A DNA stretch of 64,000 bases from Ardenticatenaceae bacterium. GTDB taxonomy: Bacteria; Chloroflexota; Anaerolineae; Promineifilales; Promineifilaceae. The stretch lies in assembly GCA_020634455.1 (NCBI GenBank), contig JACKBQ010000002.1, positions 620,001 to 684,000 of the forward strand, given 5' to 3'. A program made the translations under genes and the position numbers. The stretch's first letter is position 1, and each line of letters begins with the position of its first letter. The notes below the pieces were generated by a model that saw only the letters and a program-made list of their open reading frames with translations, made no database searches and was not told where the DNA came from. Below, piece after piece: positions 1 to 8,557 of the stretch.

Positions 1-64
1 GCTATTTTGCGCCCCAGAGTATAGCATAAATCAATTTTTGTTGTGAACGATTGCCGCAAAAACA

Positions 65-90
65 AGAAGCGAGCAAATTTGCTCGCTTCT
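65..90 (-). terminator. Rho-independent terminator of the CoA-binding protein gene
   Basis: A perfect 26-nt dyad (arms AGAAGCGAGCAAA and its complement) lies downstream of the minus-strand gene ending at 119. On the minus strand it is followed by a T-rich tract (TTGTTTTTG). Confidence 0.8.
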
Positions 91-118
91 GTTAACGTTG
101 TCGTTGGGGCTTTCTCTT

Positions 119-583
119 CTATCCAGTCGGTAGCCGCCCCATTTTGCCCAGTACCCACTTCATGCATTTGTGAAATGGGTCAAAAAACATCATTGGACAC
201 CCCCCATCAATCACAACGATGCCATTCTGTCGGCAAACGGCCGTTCCCGCATCAGATACACTAGAGGGGGCAAAGGTGTTGTTATGCATCCAAACGCGCG
301 GCACACCCGCCGCCACGCAATCCTGCGCTACCAAAGCGCTGTGTTCTGGCGTGGTAACCAGCATCGCGCCATCTACGCCGCCAGGGATAGCTTGCATGTT
401 GGGGTAGCAAGTAGCACCTTCAACCGTTTCCGCATTAGGATTGACGGCAAACACTTCATACCCTTTGTCCCGCAAGGTGCGGTAAATGGCATTGGCCGTT
501 TCATTTGGATTGCGCGAAACTCCTGCGACGGCAATCCGCTTTTGTGCTAAAAATTCTTGGGCTAACTGCTCAAATTGACTCAC
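119..583 (-). CDS. CoA-binding domain protein (YccU-type)
   Basis: This 154-residue protein is a stand-alone CoA-binding Rossmann domain (PF13380 type). Such proteins are thought to bind CoA or nucleotide, and the physiological role is unknown. The N-terminal beta-strand and glycine loop read IAVAGVSRNPNE near residue 18, followed by VFAVNPN near residue 44 and the conserved C-terminal DGGCPMMFFDP segment typical of the family. The start is a GTG codon at 583, preceded by an AAAGGAG ribosome site. The length is normal for a single-domain member. It is a monocistronic minus-strand gene with its own terminator, diverging from the tRNA cluster. Confidence 0.85.
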   Translation of the reverse strand: MSQFEQLAQEFLAQKRIAVAGVSRNPNETANAIYRTLRDKGYEVFAVNPNAETVEGATCYPNMQAIPGGVDGAMLVTTPEHSALVAQDCVAAGVPRVWMHNNTFAPSSVSDAGTAVCRQNGIVVIDGGCPMMFFDPFHKCMKWVLGKMGRLPTG

Positions 584-671
584 TTTTTGCTCCTTTGGTC
601 AGCAAAAGACCATACGCATGAATCATGACGGTTTTTGCACCGGTCTGTCCAGTAAAAGTTGCAGTCAAAAA

Positions 672-686
672 TGATGATAATCGTCA
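672..686. promoter_or_regulatory. 7-1-7 inverted repeat, Fur/Zur-box-like
   Basis: TGATGAT-A-ATCGTCA is a near-perfect 7-1-7 dyad. It lies between the divergent CoA-binding gene and the tRNA promoter, about 30 nt upstream of the tRNA -35 box. The layout resembles Fur-family operators, but the bound protein is unknown. Confidence 0.3.
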
Positions 687-715
687 TTTTGTTTTCACCG
701 CAGCGCGATTCAATA

Positions 716-744
716 TTGACGTGCAAAAAGTGGCGTGTTATACT
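716..744 (+). promoter_or_regulatory. Sigma-70-type promoter of the tRNA-Ser/Ser/Arg cluster
   Basis: TTGACG at 716-721 and TATACT at 739-744 are separated by 17 nt. They lie 35 nt upstream of the first tRNA, a strong consensus-like stable-RNA promoter. Confidence 0.75.
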
Positions 745-779
745 CCGCGACCGGGTTGAAATAACCCCCTCCACAGCCT

Positions 780-866
780 GGAGGGATGGCAGAGTGGACG
801 ATTGCGACGGTCTTGAAAACCGTAGTAGGCAACAGCCTACCGAGGGTTCGAATCCCTCTCCCTCCG
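780..866 (+). tRNA. tRNA-Ser (anticodon UGA)
   Basis: The acceptor arms GGAGGGA/TCCCTCC pair. The anticodon loop CTTGAAA carries TGA. A long variable arm (type II tRNA) and a T-arm GTTCGAAT are present. No CCA is encoded. Confidence 0.95.
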
Positions 867-922
867 CCTTTGGTTTTACCAATTGATTGTAGGCCTTACC
901 TGGCAGCAACATTGGCTTTTAA

Positions 923-1011
923 GGGGAGGTGCCAGAGTGGTCGATTGGGGCCGCCTGCTAAGCGGTTAACGGTGTAAAAATCGTTCAAGGGTTCGAATCC
1001 CTTCCTCCCCG
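923..1011 (+). tRNA. tRNA-Ser (anticodon GCU)
   Basis: The acceptor arms GGGGAGG/CCTCCCC pair. The loop CTGCTAA gives anticodon GCT. It has a long variable arm and no encoded CCA, and is the second gene of the cluster. Confidence 0.95.
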
Positions 1012-1035
1012 CCTTAAAAGCCACAACATAGATAT

Positions 1036-1109
1036 GCGCCCTTAGCTCAGTGGATTAGAGCGTCTGGCTACGAACCAGAAGGTCGGGAGTTCGAGTCTCT
1101 CAGGGCGTA
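1036..1109 (+). tRNA. tRNA-Arg (anticodon ACG)
   Basis: The acceptor GCGCCCT pairs with AGGGCGT, with one G-U pair at the end. The anticodon loop CTACGAA carries ACG, so A34 would be edited to inosine by TadA. It is the last gene of the cluster. Confidence 0.95.
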
Positions 1110-1111
1110 CT

Positions 1112-1148
1112 AAAAAAGCCGCTACATTCTAGAATGTGGCGGCTTTTT
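1112..1148 (+). terminator. Rho-independent terminator of the tRNA cluster
   Basis: A stem GCCGCTACATTCT/AGAATGTGGCGGC with one G-U pair is flanked by an A6 run on the left and TTTTT on the right. It can work in both directions, serving also the convergent gene ending at 1206. Confidence 0.85.
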
Positions 1149-1205
1149 GTTTCCCTGGTAAGGGGCTAACAATGACTTCCCTCAATGACTTCACTTTTGG
1201 GACAC

Positions 1206-3086
1206 TTAGCTTTGTGCCCCACGCCGCGCAACAATAATTAGTATGCTGCTGGCACCCAACAAAATTGTTACGGCTCCGATGAGCAGCCAGAGCAAATTGC
1301 TGGTTTGCCGAGCCGGATCGGCGGGTATGGGTGTGGGCACGGCCGTTTCCACCAAACCACCTGCTTCAACAGCCGCAATGACTTGGGTTGGAACGGCCGT
1401 TGCTGTTGGCGAGTTGGTCGGTGTAGGGACAGTCTGTAGCGTGGCAGTGGGTTCCGGTTCCGCCGTGGGCGAGGCAACTTCCGTGACGGCAATGACGCTC
1501 AGCCCCAGTTCCGGGTCTTCTGACGAGCCACCGATGGTGGCGGGCTGCGGTCGGTGGCCCACGATGACCTCTTGCCCCAATTGCAGCAAAGCCCCCTCAG
1601 CCAAACCGCTAATTTCGTACAGCTCTTCAAGTGTTAAATTGTAGGTGGCCGCGATGAGCAGCAGCGTATCGCCACTGCCGACCACATGCACAATGGTGCC
1701 ATCCGGCTTCACGCGGGCATCGGGGAAGCCTGCCAGCGGGGTAGAGCCATCCGGCAGTACCGTGTAGCCGATGATGAGCTGCTGCCCCACGGAGAGCAGG
1801 CTGTTGGGCAGCAAATTGTTCCAGGCGTACAGATTTTCCAGCGAGACATCATATTGATCTGCCAGGGTAATTAACGTGTCGCCAGCTTGGACGGTGTAAA
1901 GGATACGGCCGTCTGGCTGTGCTGTTGGCGAGGCAAGCGGGGTCGGGCTGGGCAGAGGCGTTGGCGTCTTTGTTGGGGTGGGGGATGGCCCTGGCGTAAA
2001 GGTGGCAGGCGGGGGTGATGTTGCTGTGGCAGTGGCATTTGGATCAGTTGTGGGGGGCGGCGGTGGCTGGGTTGGCGGCGGCGGTGCAGCGATGCTGCCA
2101 CTTTTGTAGGCTGCGCTCAATTCGGCCGTGAGTTGTAAATAAAAATTACCATATTCCACGCTCGGCTCGATCTGGCTACCTTCTTTCCACTCGTTGTATG
2201 AGGTGATAATGAGCATGTCTGGGGCACTGGCAGCCGCACCGCCAAAAGTAGAGCGGTAAAAATCGCCGTTGGCGCGGTCACGCGGGGCGGTGCTGGAGCC
2301 AATCAGGCTGGCATCCCAGCCCGGCATGGCGGTACCGACCCAATATTTGTAGCCGCCGTACGTTTGCGCGGCCGCACGGGTGTTGGCAGCCCAGGTTGCG
2401 GCCGTTCCTGCCGGATTCCCCGACCAGGCAATGTTGTACAAATGCAGCCCGTCGAAGGCGTCCAGGTAGGTGGTGTCGCCTCCCTCGGCAATCCAGATGC
2501 TGTTACGATCCGGGTCTACCGTGTTGCGAATGACCACCCACTCAGCCGGGGACAAAATCCAATTAGCCCAGAAAAAGATGACGGGCTTGCCATCCACCCG
2601 CAGGTAGGCGGGATGTTGGGTGTGGGTGGTCAGCAGGGTGCGCAGGGCGTTGATGCGGTCGTCGTTGCTGGCGAAGAACGGGCTGGCAGCTTCAAAATCA
2701 ACGGCCGCTTTAAACCCAGTGGCCGAAGCGATGTTGAGCAACGATTGGAAGTTGGTCTCGGTTTGGTTGTTAATGGTTTCTGGTCCATACCAGCTTTGCA
2801 CAAAGCCGTCAATGCCAGCAGATTGTGCTTCGTTGACGTGGCGCTGGATGGTGCCGGTATCGCTGGAATAGTAGGTGGAGGCTGGGGTGAACGGGGTGAG
2901 GCCGGGGCCAAAGCTGCTGGGGCTGTACCAGGCGTAGTAAAAGGCGAGAACAAGCCGCGTTTGTCCCTGGGCGGCTGCGGGTTCGGCCGTTTTTTGGCTG
3001 CCGATGAGCAATGGTAAAAGCAAACACGCCAGCACGAGCAGTCCTTTGTGCCAGCGGCGTGAATGTAGTTGTGTGTCAGCAATCAT
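1206..3086 (-). CDS. Secreted GH99-like glycoside hydrolase with two LysM domains and a C-terminal anchor
   Basis: The 626-residue protein starts with a signal peptide (KGLLVLACLLLPLLIG). A catalytic-type domain at about residues 43-325 resembles GH99/GH71 endo-glycosidases: FYYAWYSP at the start, GIDGFVQSWYGPE, KPVIFFWANW, and SYNEWKEGSQIEP near the end. A Pro/Thr-rich linker follows. Two LysM modules come next at about 395-440 (YTVQAGDTL) and 464-508 (VHVVGSGDTL), then a second Ser/Thr/Pro-rich linker and a transmembrane helix at about 597-620 ending in RRG. The architecture suggests an enzyme held on the outer face that binds peptidoglycan or another GlcNAc polymer. The substrate cannot be told; GH99 members act on alpha-mannans. 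The -10 TATAAT lies 8 nt before the ATG, so the mRNA is probably leaderless. Confidence 0.75.
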   Translation of the reverse strand: MIADTQLHSRRWHKGLLVLACLLLPLLIGSQKTAEPAAAQGQTRLVLAFYYAWYSPSSFGPGLTPFTPASTYYSSDTGTIQRHVNEAQSAGIDGFVQSWYGPETINNQTETNFQSLLNIASATGFKAAVDFEAASPFFASNDDRINALRTLLTTHTQHPAYLRVDGKPVIFFWANWILSPAEWVVIRNTVDPDRNSIWIAEGGDTTYLDAFDGLHLYNIAWSGNPAGTAATWAANTRAAAQTYGGYKYWVGTAMPGWDASLIGSSTAPRDRANGDFYRSTFGGAAASAPDMLIITSYNEWKEGSQIEPSVEYGNFYLQLTAELSAAYKSGSIAAPPPPTQPPPPPTTDPNATATATSPPPATFTPGPSPTPTKTPTPLPSPTPLASPTAQPDGRILYTVQAGDTLITLADQYDVSLENLYAWNNLLPNSLLSVGQQLIIGYTVLPDGSTPLAGFPDARVKPDGTIVHVVGSGDTLLLIAATYNLTLEELYEISGLAEGALLQLGQEVIVGHRPQPATIGGSSEDPELGLSVIAVTEVASPTAEPEPTATLQTVPTPTNSPTATAVPTQVIAAVEAGGLVETAVPTPIPADPARQTSNLLWLLIGAVTILLGASSILIIVARRGAQS

Positions 3087-3094
3087 AGGGGGCG

Positions 3095-3123
3095 ATTATA
3101 GCTTTGGTCGTATTCCTTGCCAG
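3095..3123 (-). promoter_or_regulatory. Promoter of the LysM/GH99-like gene, probably leaderless
   Basis: On the minus strand CTGGCA (3118-3123), a 17-nt spacer and TATAAT (3095-3100) end 8 nt before the ATG at 3086. This leaves no room for a ribosome-binding site. Confidence 0.6.
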
Positions 3124-3197
3124 CGTGGGGAGGAAGCGGCCGTATTTATTCATCAAAAACCTAATTATCACCCTGGATTTCGAGTGGCAAAATCAAG

Positions 3198-3226
3198 TTG
3201 ACGAGATTTCGTGAATTCCCTACAAT
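3198..3226 (+). promoter_or_regulatory. Promoter of the BMP-type ABC importer operon
   Basis: TTGACG (3198-3203), a 17-nt spacer and TACAAT (3221-3226) give a transcript with a 5' leader of about 110 nt. The leader contains one ACGGCCGT copy and a small GCAG/CTGC hairpin. I recognise no riboswitch in it. Confidence 0.65.
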
Positions 3227-3344
3227 CCCTGCACTTCGTAAAAATGCCCAAGTGTAAAGAGTACGGCCGTAAAATGCAGCGTTCTGGCTGCAAAAATAGT
3301 GACTTACCCCATATTTTTAAGTAAACCGAAGAAGGAGGAAGAAA

Positions 3345-4685
3345 ATGTTCAACAAACTTTCCAAGAACGAAGATCGCAGAATCCCTCGTGTACTGCTGTT
3401 ACTCCTGTTGCTGGTTCTTGCCCTAGCAATGACCCAATGCACCAGTTCGGGCGGCGATGACGGCGATAGCGACGATGCGACGGATACCACTGAAACAACC
3501 GATACAACTGATACCGCAGATAGCGGCGATGCAGCAGAAGCTGATGATGGCACCATTACGCTGGCTATTGAGCATTTCAGCGTGATCGAAGGTACAACCT
3601 GGTCTGGTGCGCACAATCGTGCTGGCCAACGCCTGGCGGAAAAGTATCCCAACGTCGAATATGTTTTCCGTGAAGAAGTAGGGCCAGATGTTGCTGTGCC
3701 CTATGCGGAAGAACTGATTGCCAATGGTGCTGACATCGTTATTGGCAATGCTGAATTTATGGGTTTGCCATTGGAAGAAATCGCCGATAAATATCCTGAT
3801 GTTTACTTTGGCGCGATTATTGCCAGTGACTTGTCTACCAAGCGGAATTTCATCCGCCTCTTCCCCCGTCAATATCAGGCGCTTTATTTGGAAGGTCTCA
3901 TTGCGGGCGCACTGACCGAGACGGGCAATATTGGTATCGTCTCTGCTTTCCCCTCCGTGCAAGTGATTCGTCGTACGAATGGTTTTGTGTTGGGTGTGCA
4001 AGATGCGGCCGAGATGTTAGGCAAGGAAATCAATATTTACGTGAAGTACGCGGGTGACTGGTTCTTGCCCCCAGAAGAACGCGGCATTGCCGAAACGCTG
4101 GTGAGTGAATACAACGTGGACGTGATTACCCAACAGACTGACTCTGGCTCGCCGCTGGACGTGGCTGTTGAGCAGGGCATCTGGTTTGTGGGTAAAGATA
4201 TGGACATCGTTGGCTTTTATGGTTGGGCTGACACCAACACGGTGGCTGTTTCTTTTGATACCCGTTGGGAAGTTCTGTACGACACGATGATCCAAGAATT
4301 CATGTCTGGCAATGAAAACCCAGAAACCGTTTTGTATCTTGGCATGGAAAGCTCCATCACCCTGGCTGATGGCACCGAAGTGCCGACGGTGGACATCATG
4401 AACGATGGTAAGGTGGGTATTGATGCGATCAGTCCAGCGGCGCTGCCGTTGATTCCGCAGGAGATTCTGGACCTAGTTGAGCAACGTCGGGCACAGATGA
4501 TTGCTGGTGAATGGGATCCCTTCACTGATCATGCTTTGGTAAGCAACGGCACCGGCTTGGAGCTTGAAGGTTTGCCAGTCCCCGCCGCTGGGGAGGAAGT
4601 AAAGCCTGCAGGCGAAGCTCCCACGGCCGAATGGCTACTTTCCCAATTTAACTTTGATCTGCTGGGTGTAACAATTCTGGAGTAA
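3345..4685 (+). CDS. BMP-family ABC transporter substrate-binding lipoprotein
   Basis: This 446-residue protein is the extracytoplasmic receptor of the importer encoded downstream. A hydrophobic N-terminal helix ends in LALAMTQC, an atypical lipobox with Gln before Cys 32. An Asp/Thr-rich acidic linker (residues about 35-65) follows, then a Bmp/Med domain (PF02608) running from ITLAIEHFSVIEG to about residue 390. Family members bind purine or other nucleosides; NADIVIGNAEFMG and IGIVSAFPSVQVIRRTNGF are typical segments. The ribosome site GAAGGAGG lies 8 nt before the ATG. A hairpin between this gene and the ATPase probably gives excess receptor over transporter. The substrate is inferred from the family only. 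Confidence 0.88.
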   Translation: MFNKLSKNEDRRIPRVLLLLLLLVLALAMTQCTSSGGDDGDSDDATDTTETTDTTDTADSGDAAEADDGTITLAIEHFSVIEGTTWSGAHNRAGQRLAEKYPNVEYVFREEVGPDVAVPYAEELIANGADIVIGNAEFMGLPLEEIADKYPDVYFGAIIASDLSTKRNFIRLFPRQYQALYLEGLIAGALTETGNIGIVSAFPSVQVIRRTNGFVLGVQDAAEMLGKEINIYVKYAGDWFLPPEERGIAETLVSEYNVDVITQQTDSGSPLDVAVEQGIWFVGKDMDIVGFYGWADTNTVAVSFDTRWEVLYDTMIQEFMSGNENPETVLYLGMESSITLADGTEVPTVDIMNDGKVGIDAISPAALPLIPQEILDLVEQRRAQMIAGEWDPFTDHALVSNGTGLELEGLPVPAAGEEVKPAGEAPTAEWLLSQFNFDLLGVTILE

Positions 4686-4750
4686 AAGAGTTGGCTGGAA
4701 CGGCCGTTCCTGATGCATCTTTGGACGAAGGTTAGCGTTACCTAAAATCT

Positions 4751-4779
4751 GATGAGGCTCCCAACCTGGGGGCCTCATC
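4751..4779 (+). terminator. Intercistronic attenuating hairpin after the receptor gene
   Basis: The arms GATGAGGC and GCCTCATC enclose CCC/GGG. There is no long T run, so this is more likely a partial terminator or mRNA-stabilising hairpin between the receptor and ATPase genes. Confidence 0.55.
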
Positions 4780-4809
4780 GCTTAACAATTTCAAATTCAA
4801 GGGCTCATT

Positions 4810-6357
4810 GTGCTACTGCAACAGTTAAAACGCGGCGATACGGTTTTAGAAGCAAAAGGCATCACCAAGCGCTTCCCCGGCGTGGTGGCCAACGACAAGA
4901 TTGATTTTGCCATCAAGGCAGGCGAAATCCACGCCATTTTAGGTGAAAACGGTGCGGGTAAATCTACCTTGATGAAAATTCTCTTTGGGCAATACCAACC
5001 AGATGAAGGTGAAATTTTTCTGGCTGGCGAAAAAGTGAAATTCAGTTCTCCGCTTGATGCCATAGATCGTGGCATCGGCATGGTTCACCAGCATCGCAAG
5101 CTGGTTCCCGCGCACACCGTCATCGAAAATATTATCCTGGGGCATCCCCGCGCGGGTAAAGTTTTGGATTTCGGCCGTACAGCCCGCGAGATCCACGACC
5201 TGTGCGACAAGTTTGGCTTTGCCATTGATGTAAAGGCCAAAGTGTGGCAGCTTTCCGAAGGCGAAAAGCAGATTGTGGAGATCCTCAAAGCCTTGTATCG
5301 CGGTGCGGAACTGCTGATTATGGACGAGCCAACGGCCGCTTTAACCCCCATTGAAACCGAAAAGCTGCTCACTTCTATTGAAGCGATGGCCAAAGACAAC
5401 GTGGCTATCGTTCCCTTTATTACCCACAAATTACCCATCGTGCTGCGCATCAGTCACCGCATAACCGTGCTGCGGCGGGGCAAGGTTGTCTCCTGCATTG
5501 AGACAGCCCACGCGACGGAAAAAAGCCTGGCAACTGAACTTGTCGGGCGGGAAGTGCTCTTTAATGTCAAGCGAGAAAAAGCCCCCAAAGGAAACACAAT
5601 CCTGCAAGTAGAAAACCTCATAGCCCAAAGCGACAAGGGCGTGCAGGCATTGAACAAGGTCTCGTTTTCTATTTGCGAAGGGGAGATTTTTGGTATTGCC
5701 GGGGTGTCTGGTAATGGGCAGCGTGAGCTGGTGGAATGTTTGGCCGGAATGCGTGATGTGGGGACAGGCAAGATTACGCTGAATGGCAAAAACATCACGG
5801 CTGCCTCTAGTTATGCCCGTTGGAAAGCAGGTCTGGGTTATATTCCTTCTGATCGCAACCATTTGGGTTCTATCGCTGAGTTTTCGCTTGTCGAAAATAT
5901 GACGATGAATTATTACTTCGATGAGCAATACCAGCATCGCGGCACGTTGGATTATGCCAAAATTCGCCAGTTGACTGATGAGGTTATTGCTGAATATGCC
6001 GTAAAAACGCCAAATGCGGATGTGAAGGCGAAAAATTTGTCTGGCGGCAACTTGCAGAAGCTGATTTTGGCTCGTGTACTCTCGCGCAATCCGCGGTTGG
6101 TCATTGCCGACCTGCCTTCGCAGGGTTTGGATATTGGGGCGATTGAGTTTGTGCGTAACAAGTTGAATGAGGCGAAATTTAAGAATGCGGCAGTTCTGCT
6201 TATTTCTGAAGACCTGGACGAAATTTTTTCGTTGTGTGACTGGATTGCACCCATCTACGAAGGACGACTTATGGGCATTATTCCGGTAGAAGAAGCGCAT
6301 CGGGAAAGCATTGGCGCAATGATGGCGGGCATTCAACTGGCAGGAGACGAACAATGA
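4810..6357 (+). CDS. Nucleoside-type ABC transporter ATP-binding protein, two ATPase domains
   Basis: The 515-residue cytoplasmic ATPase is a tandem ABC protein. Domain 1 has Walker A GENGAGKST (about residue 44), signature LSEGE and Walker B LLIMDEPTAAL. Domain 2 (from about residue 262) has a degenerate Walker A (GVSGNGQRE, no Lys-Ser/Thr), an intact signature LSGGNLQK and a degenerate Walker B (IADLPSQGLD). This is the usual asymmetry of sugar/nucleoside (RbsA/NupO-like) ATPases. The chosen start is GTG 4810, with only a weak upstream ribosome site. The stop overlaps the next gene by 4 nt (ATGA), indicating translational coupling to the permease. Confidence 0.9.
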   Translation: MLLQQLKRGDTVLEAKGITKRFPGVVANDKIDFAIKAGEIHAILGENGAGKSTLMKILFGQYQPDEGEIFLAGEKVKFSSPLDAIDRGIGMVHQHRKLVPAHTVIENIILGHPRAGKVLDFGRTAREIHDLCDKFGFAIDVKAKVWQLSEGEKQIVEILKALYRGAELLIMDEPTAALTPIETEKLLTSIEAMAKDNVAIVPFITHKLPIVLRISHRITVLRRGKVVSCIETAHATEKSLATELVGREVLFNVKREKAPKGNTILQVENLIAQSDKGVQALNKVSFSICEGEIFGIAGVSGNGQRELVECLAGMRDVGTGKITLNGKNITAASSYARWKAGLGYIPSDRNHLGSIAEFSLVENMTMNYYFDEQYQHRGTLDYAKIRQLTDEVIAEYAVKTPNADVKAKNLSGGNLQKLILARVLSRNPRLVIADLPSQGLDIGAIEFVRNKLNEAKFKNAAVLLISEDLDEIFSLCDWIAPIYEGRLMGIIPVEEAHRESIGAMMAGIQLAGDEQ

Positions 6358-7487
6358 GAATCGGCGGTTATCGCCTGGAATTGGCAAAAAGAAATGTCCT
6401 GAAACCGTGGCAGGCACTGCTGAATGCTGTTCTGGCTATCCTGGCAGCGTTATTTTTGTTTGGATTCATCTTCATCCTGGCTGGAATTAGTCCGGTAGAT
6501 GCGTATCAGCAAATTTTTGACTATGCTTTTTTTAATGAGTTTGGTTTGCCGCTGACGCTGAATCGGTTTGTTTTTTTGCTGCTTTGCACCTACGCCTTCA
6601 TCATTCCTTTTCGGGCCGGGTTGTGGAATATTGGCATGACCGGCCAACTTTACAACGGTGCGCTGCTGGCGTTTGCGGTCTTTTATGCCTTTGGTGTGCA
6701 GCATCCTAATGCGCCTCATCCGCCCGCGATTTTGCTGATTCCGCTGGCAGTGCTGGGAGCGGCCGTTGGCGGAGCGTTAACTGGTGTGATTGCTGGCTAT
6801 CTCAAAGGGCGCTACAACATCAACGAAATCGTCGTAACAATGATGCTCAACTTCATGGCTTACTGGTTTGTCTCTTTCATGACAAAAGATGGCGGCATTT
6901 TTATGAATGCGGGTGGGCGCGGCGAGAGTTTTGAGCTGCCCGATGCTTTCCGCATGCCCTTGTTGTTCGACGTGCCCATAACTATCTTTTTAGCCCTTGC
7001 TGTGAGCCTCTTTTTGTCGTACCTGTTTGCCCGGATGCGGCTGGGGTTTGAAATTCGTGCTTACGGGCAAAACCCCAATGCGGCCGCTTATGCGGGCATC
7101 AGCCGTTTTCGGATACCAGTTTTTGTGTTTGTTTTGGGTGGTGTGTTGGCTGGTTTGGCCGGGTATCACTATTTTGCGGCCGTTCCTGGTGTATACAAAA
7201 TTGCCCGTAACTATGCCTTTTTTGGCGATATGGCCTTTTACGGCATTATCTGCGGGCTTATTTCGCAGGGCAACCCGATTGGGGCAATTCCGGTGGCATT
7301 TTTATTTGGTGGATTGTCGGTAGGCGGCCGTTTTGTCCAGGGCGCGTTGGGCATGAGCTTTGGCGTAGATTATGCGCTGCTCGGCGTGCTCATGATTACC
7401 CTGGTCGCCTTCCAGTTTTTCTACCGCTACAAAATTGTTGTGGTTAAGCTGAACAAGCTAGAAACGAAAATTGTATCCACAGATTAA
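6354..7487 (+). CDS. ABC nucleoside-type permease (BPD_transp_2), first subunit
   Basis: The 377-residue protein has about eight to ten hydrophobic segments and belongs to the ribose/nucleoside permease family PF02653 (NupP/YufP-like). The coupling region GQNPNAAAYAGIS near residues 235-250 and the PFRAGLWNIGMTGQ segment near residue 85 are typical. It overlaps the ATPase stop codon (ATGA) and pairs with the second permease at 7679 to form the membrane channel. Confidence 0.88.
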   Translation: MRIGGYRLELAKRNVLKPWQALLNAVLAILAALFLFGFIFILAGISPVDAYQQIFDYAFFNEFGLPLTLNRFVFLLLCTYAFIIPFRAGLWNIGMTGQLYNGALLAFAVFYAFGVQHPNAPHPPAILLIPLAVLGAAVGGALTGVIAGYLKGRYNINEIVVTMMLNFMAYWFVSFMTKDGGIFMNAGGRGESFELPDAFRMPLLFDVPITIFLALAVSLFLSYLFARMRLGFEIRAYGQNPNAAAYAGISRFRIPVFVFVLGGVLAGLAGYHYFAAVPGVYKIARNYAFFGDMAFYGIICGLISQGNPIGAIPVAFLFGGLSVGGRFVQGALGMSFGVDYALLGVLMITLVAFQFFYRYKIVVVKLNKLETKIVSTD

Positions 7488-7499
7488 CTGCTTGTGGAT

Positions 7500-7567
7500 G
7501 TCATTCCCATGCAGGAGGGAATCCATTTACTTACACACAGATGGATTCCCATTTTCACGGGAATGAC
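7500..7567. repeat. Imperfect inverted repeat between the two permease genes
   Basis: The arms GTCATTCCC...GGGAATCCAT and ATGGATTCCC...GGGAATGAC form a long hairpin. The sequence resembles the dispersed intergenic repeats starting GTCATTCCC found in many bacterial genomes. It interrupts an otherwise tight operon and leaves a 191-nt gap. Confidence 0.8.
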
Positions 7568-7678
7568 AAGTGAAAGAAGTTGCTTTAGAAACATTTTTTT
7601 GGGCAAAGGTGAAAGCAGAACAAAAATGTGTGCTAATCTGCGAAATCTGTGGATTGTTAATGAAATTGGAGAAAGCCG

Positions 7679-8554
7679 ATGTGGGAGTTTTGGGTACGCA
7701 GTCTTGATGCCTCAACAATCTTTTTAATTGCTGGCGTGGGCGAACTTTTTGGCCAGCGCTCCGGCATCCTGAATGTGGGTGTGGAAGGCGTGATGCTGTT
7801 TGGGGCGACGCTTGGTTTTATTACCGCCCAGGCGACTGGGAGTTATCTGCTGGGCTTTGTCGCGGCCATTGCCATTGGGGCGCTGCTGGGTATTTTGCAC
7901 GGCTTCTTTTCAATTACCCTTGGCGGTGATCAGGTGGTGAGCGGCATGGGCATTTGGATTTTGGGTTTTGGCCTGACCACGTACATGGGCTCCCCGTTCA
8001 CAGGCCCGCTGGGGATGGAGCGTATCCCCACTATTTTTGGTTTGTCACCGTTTTTTTTCATTGGACTGATTTTTGCGGCTATTATTTGGTTTGTGCTGAA
8101 CCGCACTAGTTTGGGCCTGCAGATTCGATCCGTAGGCGAAAATCCGGCCGTGGCAGAGGTTTCTGGCATTAGCGTGAGCAAAACGCGCTATCTGTGTGTG
8201 ACGGTGAGCGGTATGTTGATGGGGTTTGCCGGGGCGGTTTATGCGCTCGATTACAATCCGGTGTGGAGCTACAACTTTTTGCTCGGCTGGGGTTTTATTG
8301 CCCTGGCGCTAGTCTTCTTCTCCATGTGGAATCCGCTGATTTTGCTGGGCGGCTCGCTGCTGTTTGGCACAATGTGGCAGCTTTCGCTTAGCCCAGAACT
8401 GGTGCTGCCCGGCGTTTTGTCTCGCTATGTGTGGCGGATGGTGCCGTTTGCCATTACGCTGATTGTGTTGTTGTTCATGTCTACCAAGCGGTTCCGTACC
8501 CGATGGGGGGCAGCCAGGCCGGAGGCGTTGGGGCAGCCGTATTTGAAGGAATAA
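7679..8554 (+). CDS. ABC nucleoside-type permease (BPD_transp_2), second subunit
   Basis: The 291-residue membrane protein is the shorter partner (NupQ/YufQ-like) of PF02653. ELFGQRSGILNVGVEGVML near residues 22-40 and the cytoplasmic coupling segment SVGENPAVAEVSGIS near residue 150 are hallmarks. The start ATG 7679 is preceded by TTGGAGAAAG. It is the last gene of the importer operon and converges on the cyclotransferase gene with only 3 nt between stop codons. Confidence 0.88.
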   Translation: MWEFWVRSLDASTIFLIAGVGELFGQRSGILNVGVEGVMLFGATLGFITAQATGSYLLGFVAAIAIGALLGILHGFFSITLGGDQVVSGMGIWILGFGLTTYMGSPFTGPLGMERIPTIFGLSPFFFIGLIFAAIIWFVLNRTSLGLQIRSVGENPAVAEVSGISVSKTRYLCVTVSGMLMGFAGAVYALDYNPVWSYNFLLGWGFIALALVFFSMWNPLILLGGSLLFGTMWQLSLSPELVLPGVLSRYVWRMVPFAITLIVLLFMSTKRFRTRWGAARPEALGQPYLKE

Positions 8555-8557
8555 AAG

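Noticed and set aside
580..912. Minus-strand frame of 110 codons over the tRNA-Ser gene
   Set aside because: The peptide GFEPSV is the usual false product of an antisense tRNA T-arm.
3227..3344. Possible purine or other riboswitch in the importer leader
   Set aside because: The leader is about 110 nt long, but I could not find the paired stems and conserved core of a purine, guanidine or other known riboswitch.
5431..6417. Minus-strand frame of 328 codons antisense to the importer ATPase
   Set aside because: It spans the conserved second ATPase domain and the start of the permease gene on the other strand. No motif, no ribosome site.
7494..7727. Small frame between the two nucleoside permease genes
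   Set aside because: It is translated from the GTCATTCCC inverted repeat and overlaps the true permease start.
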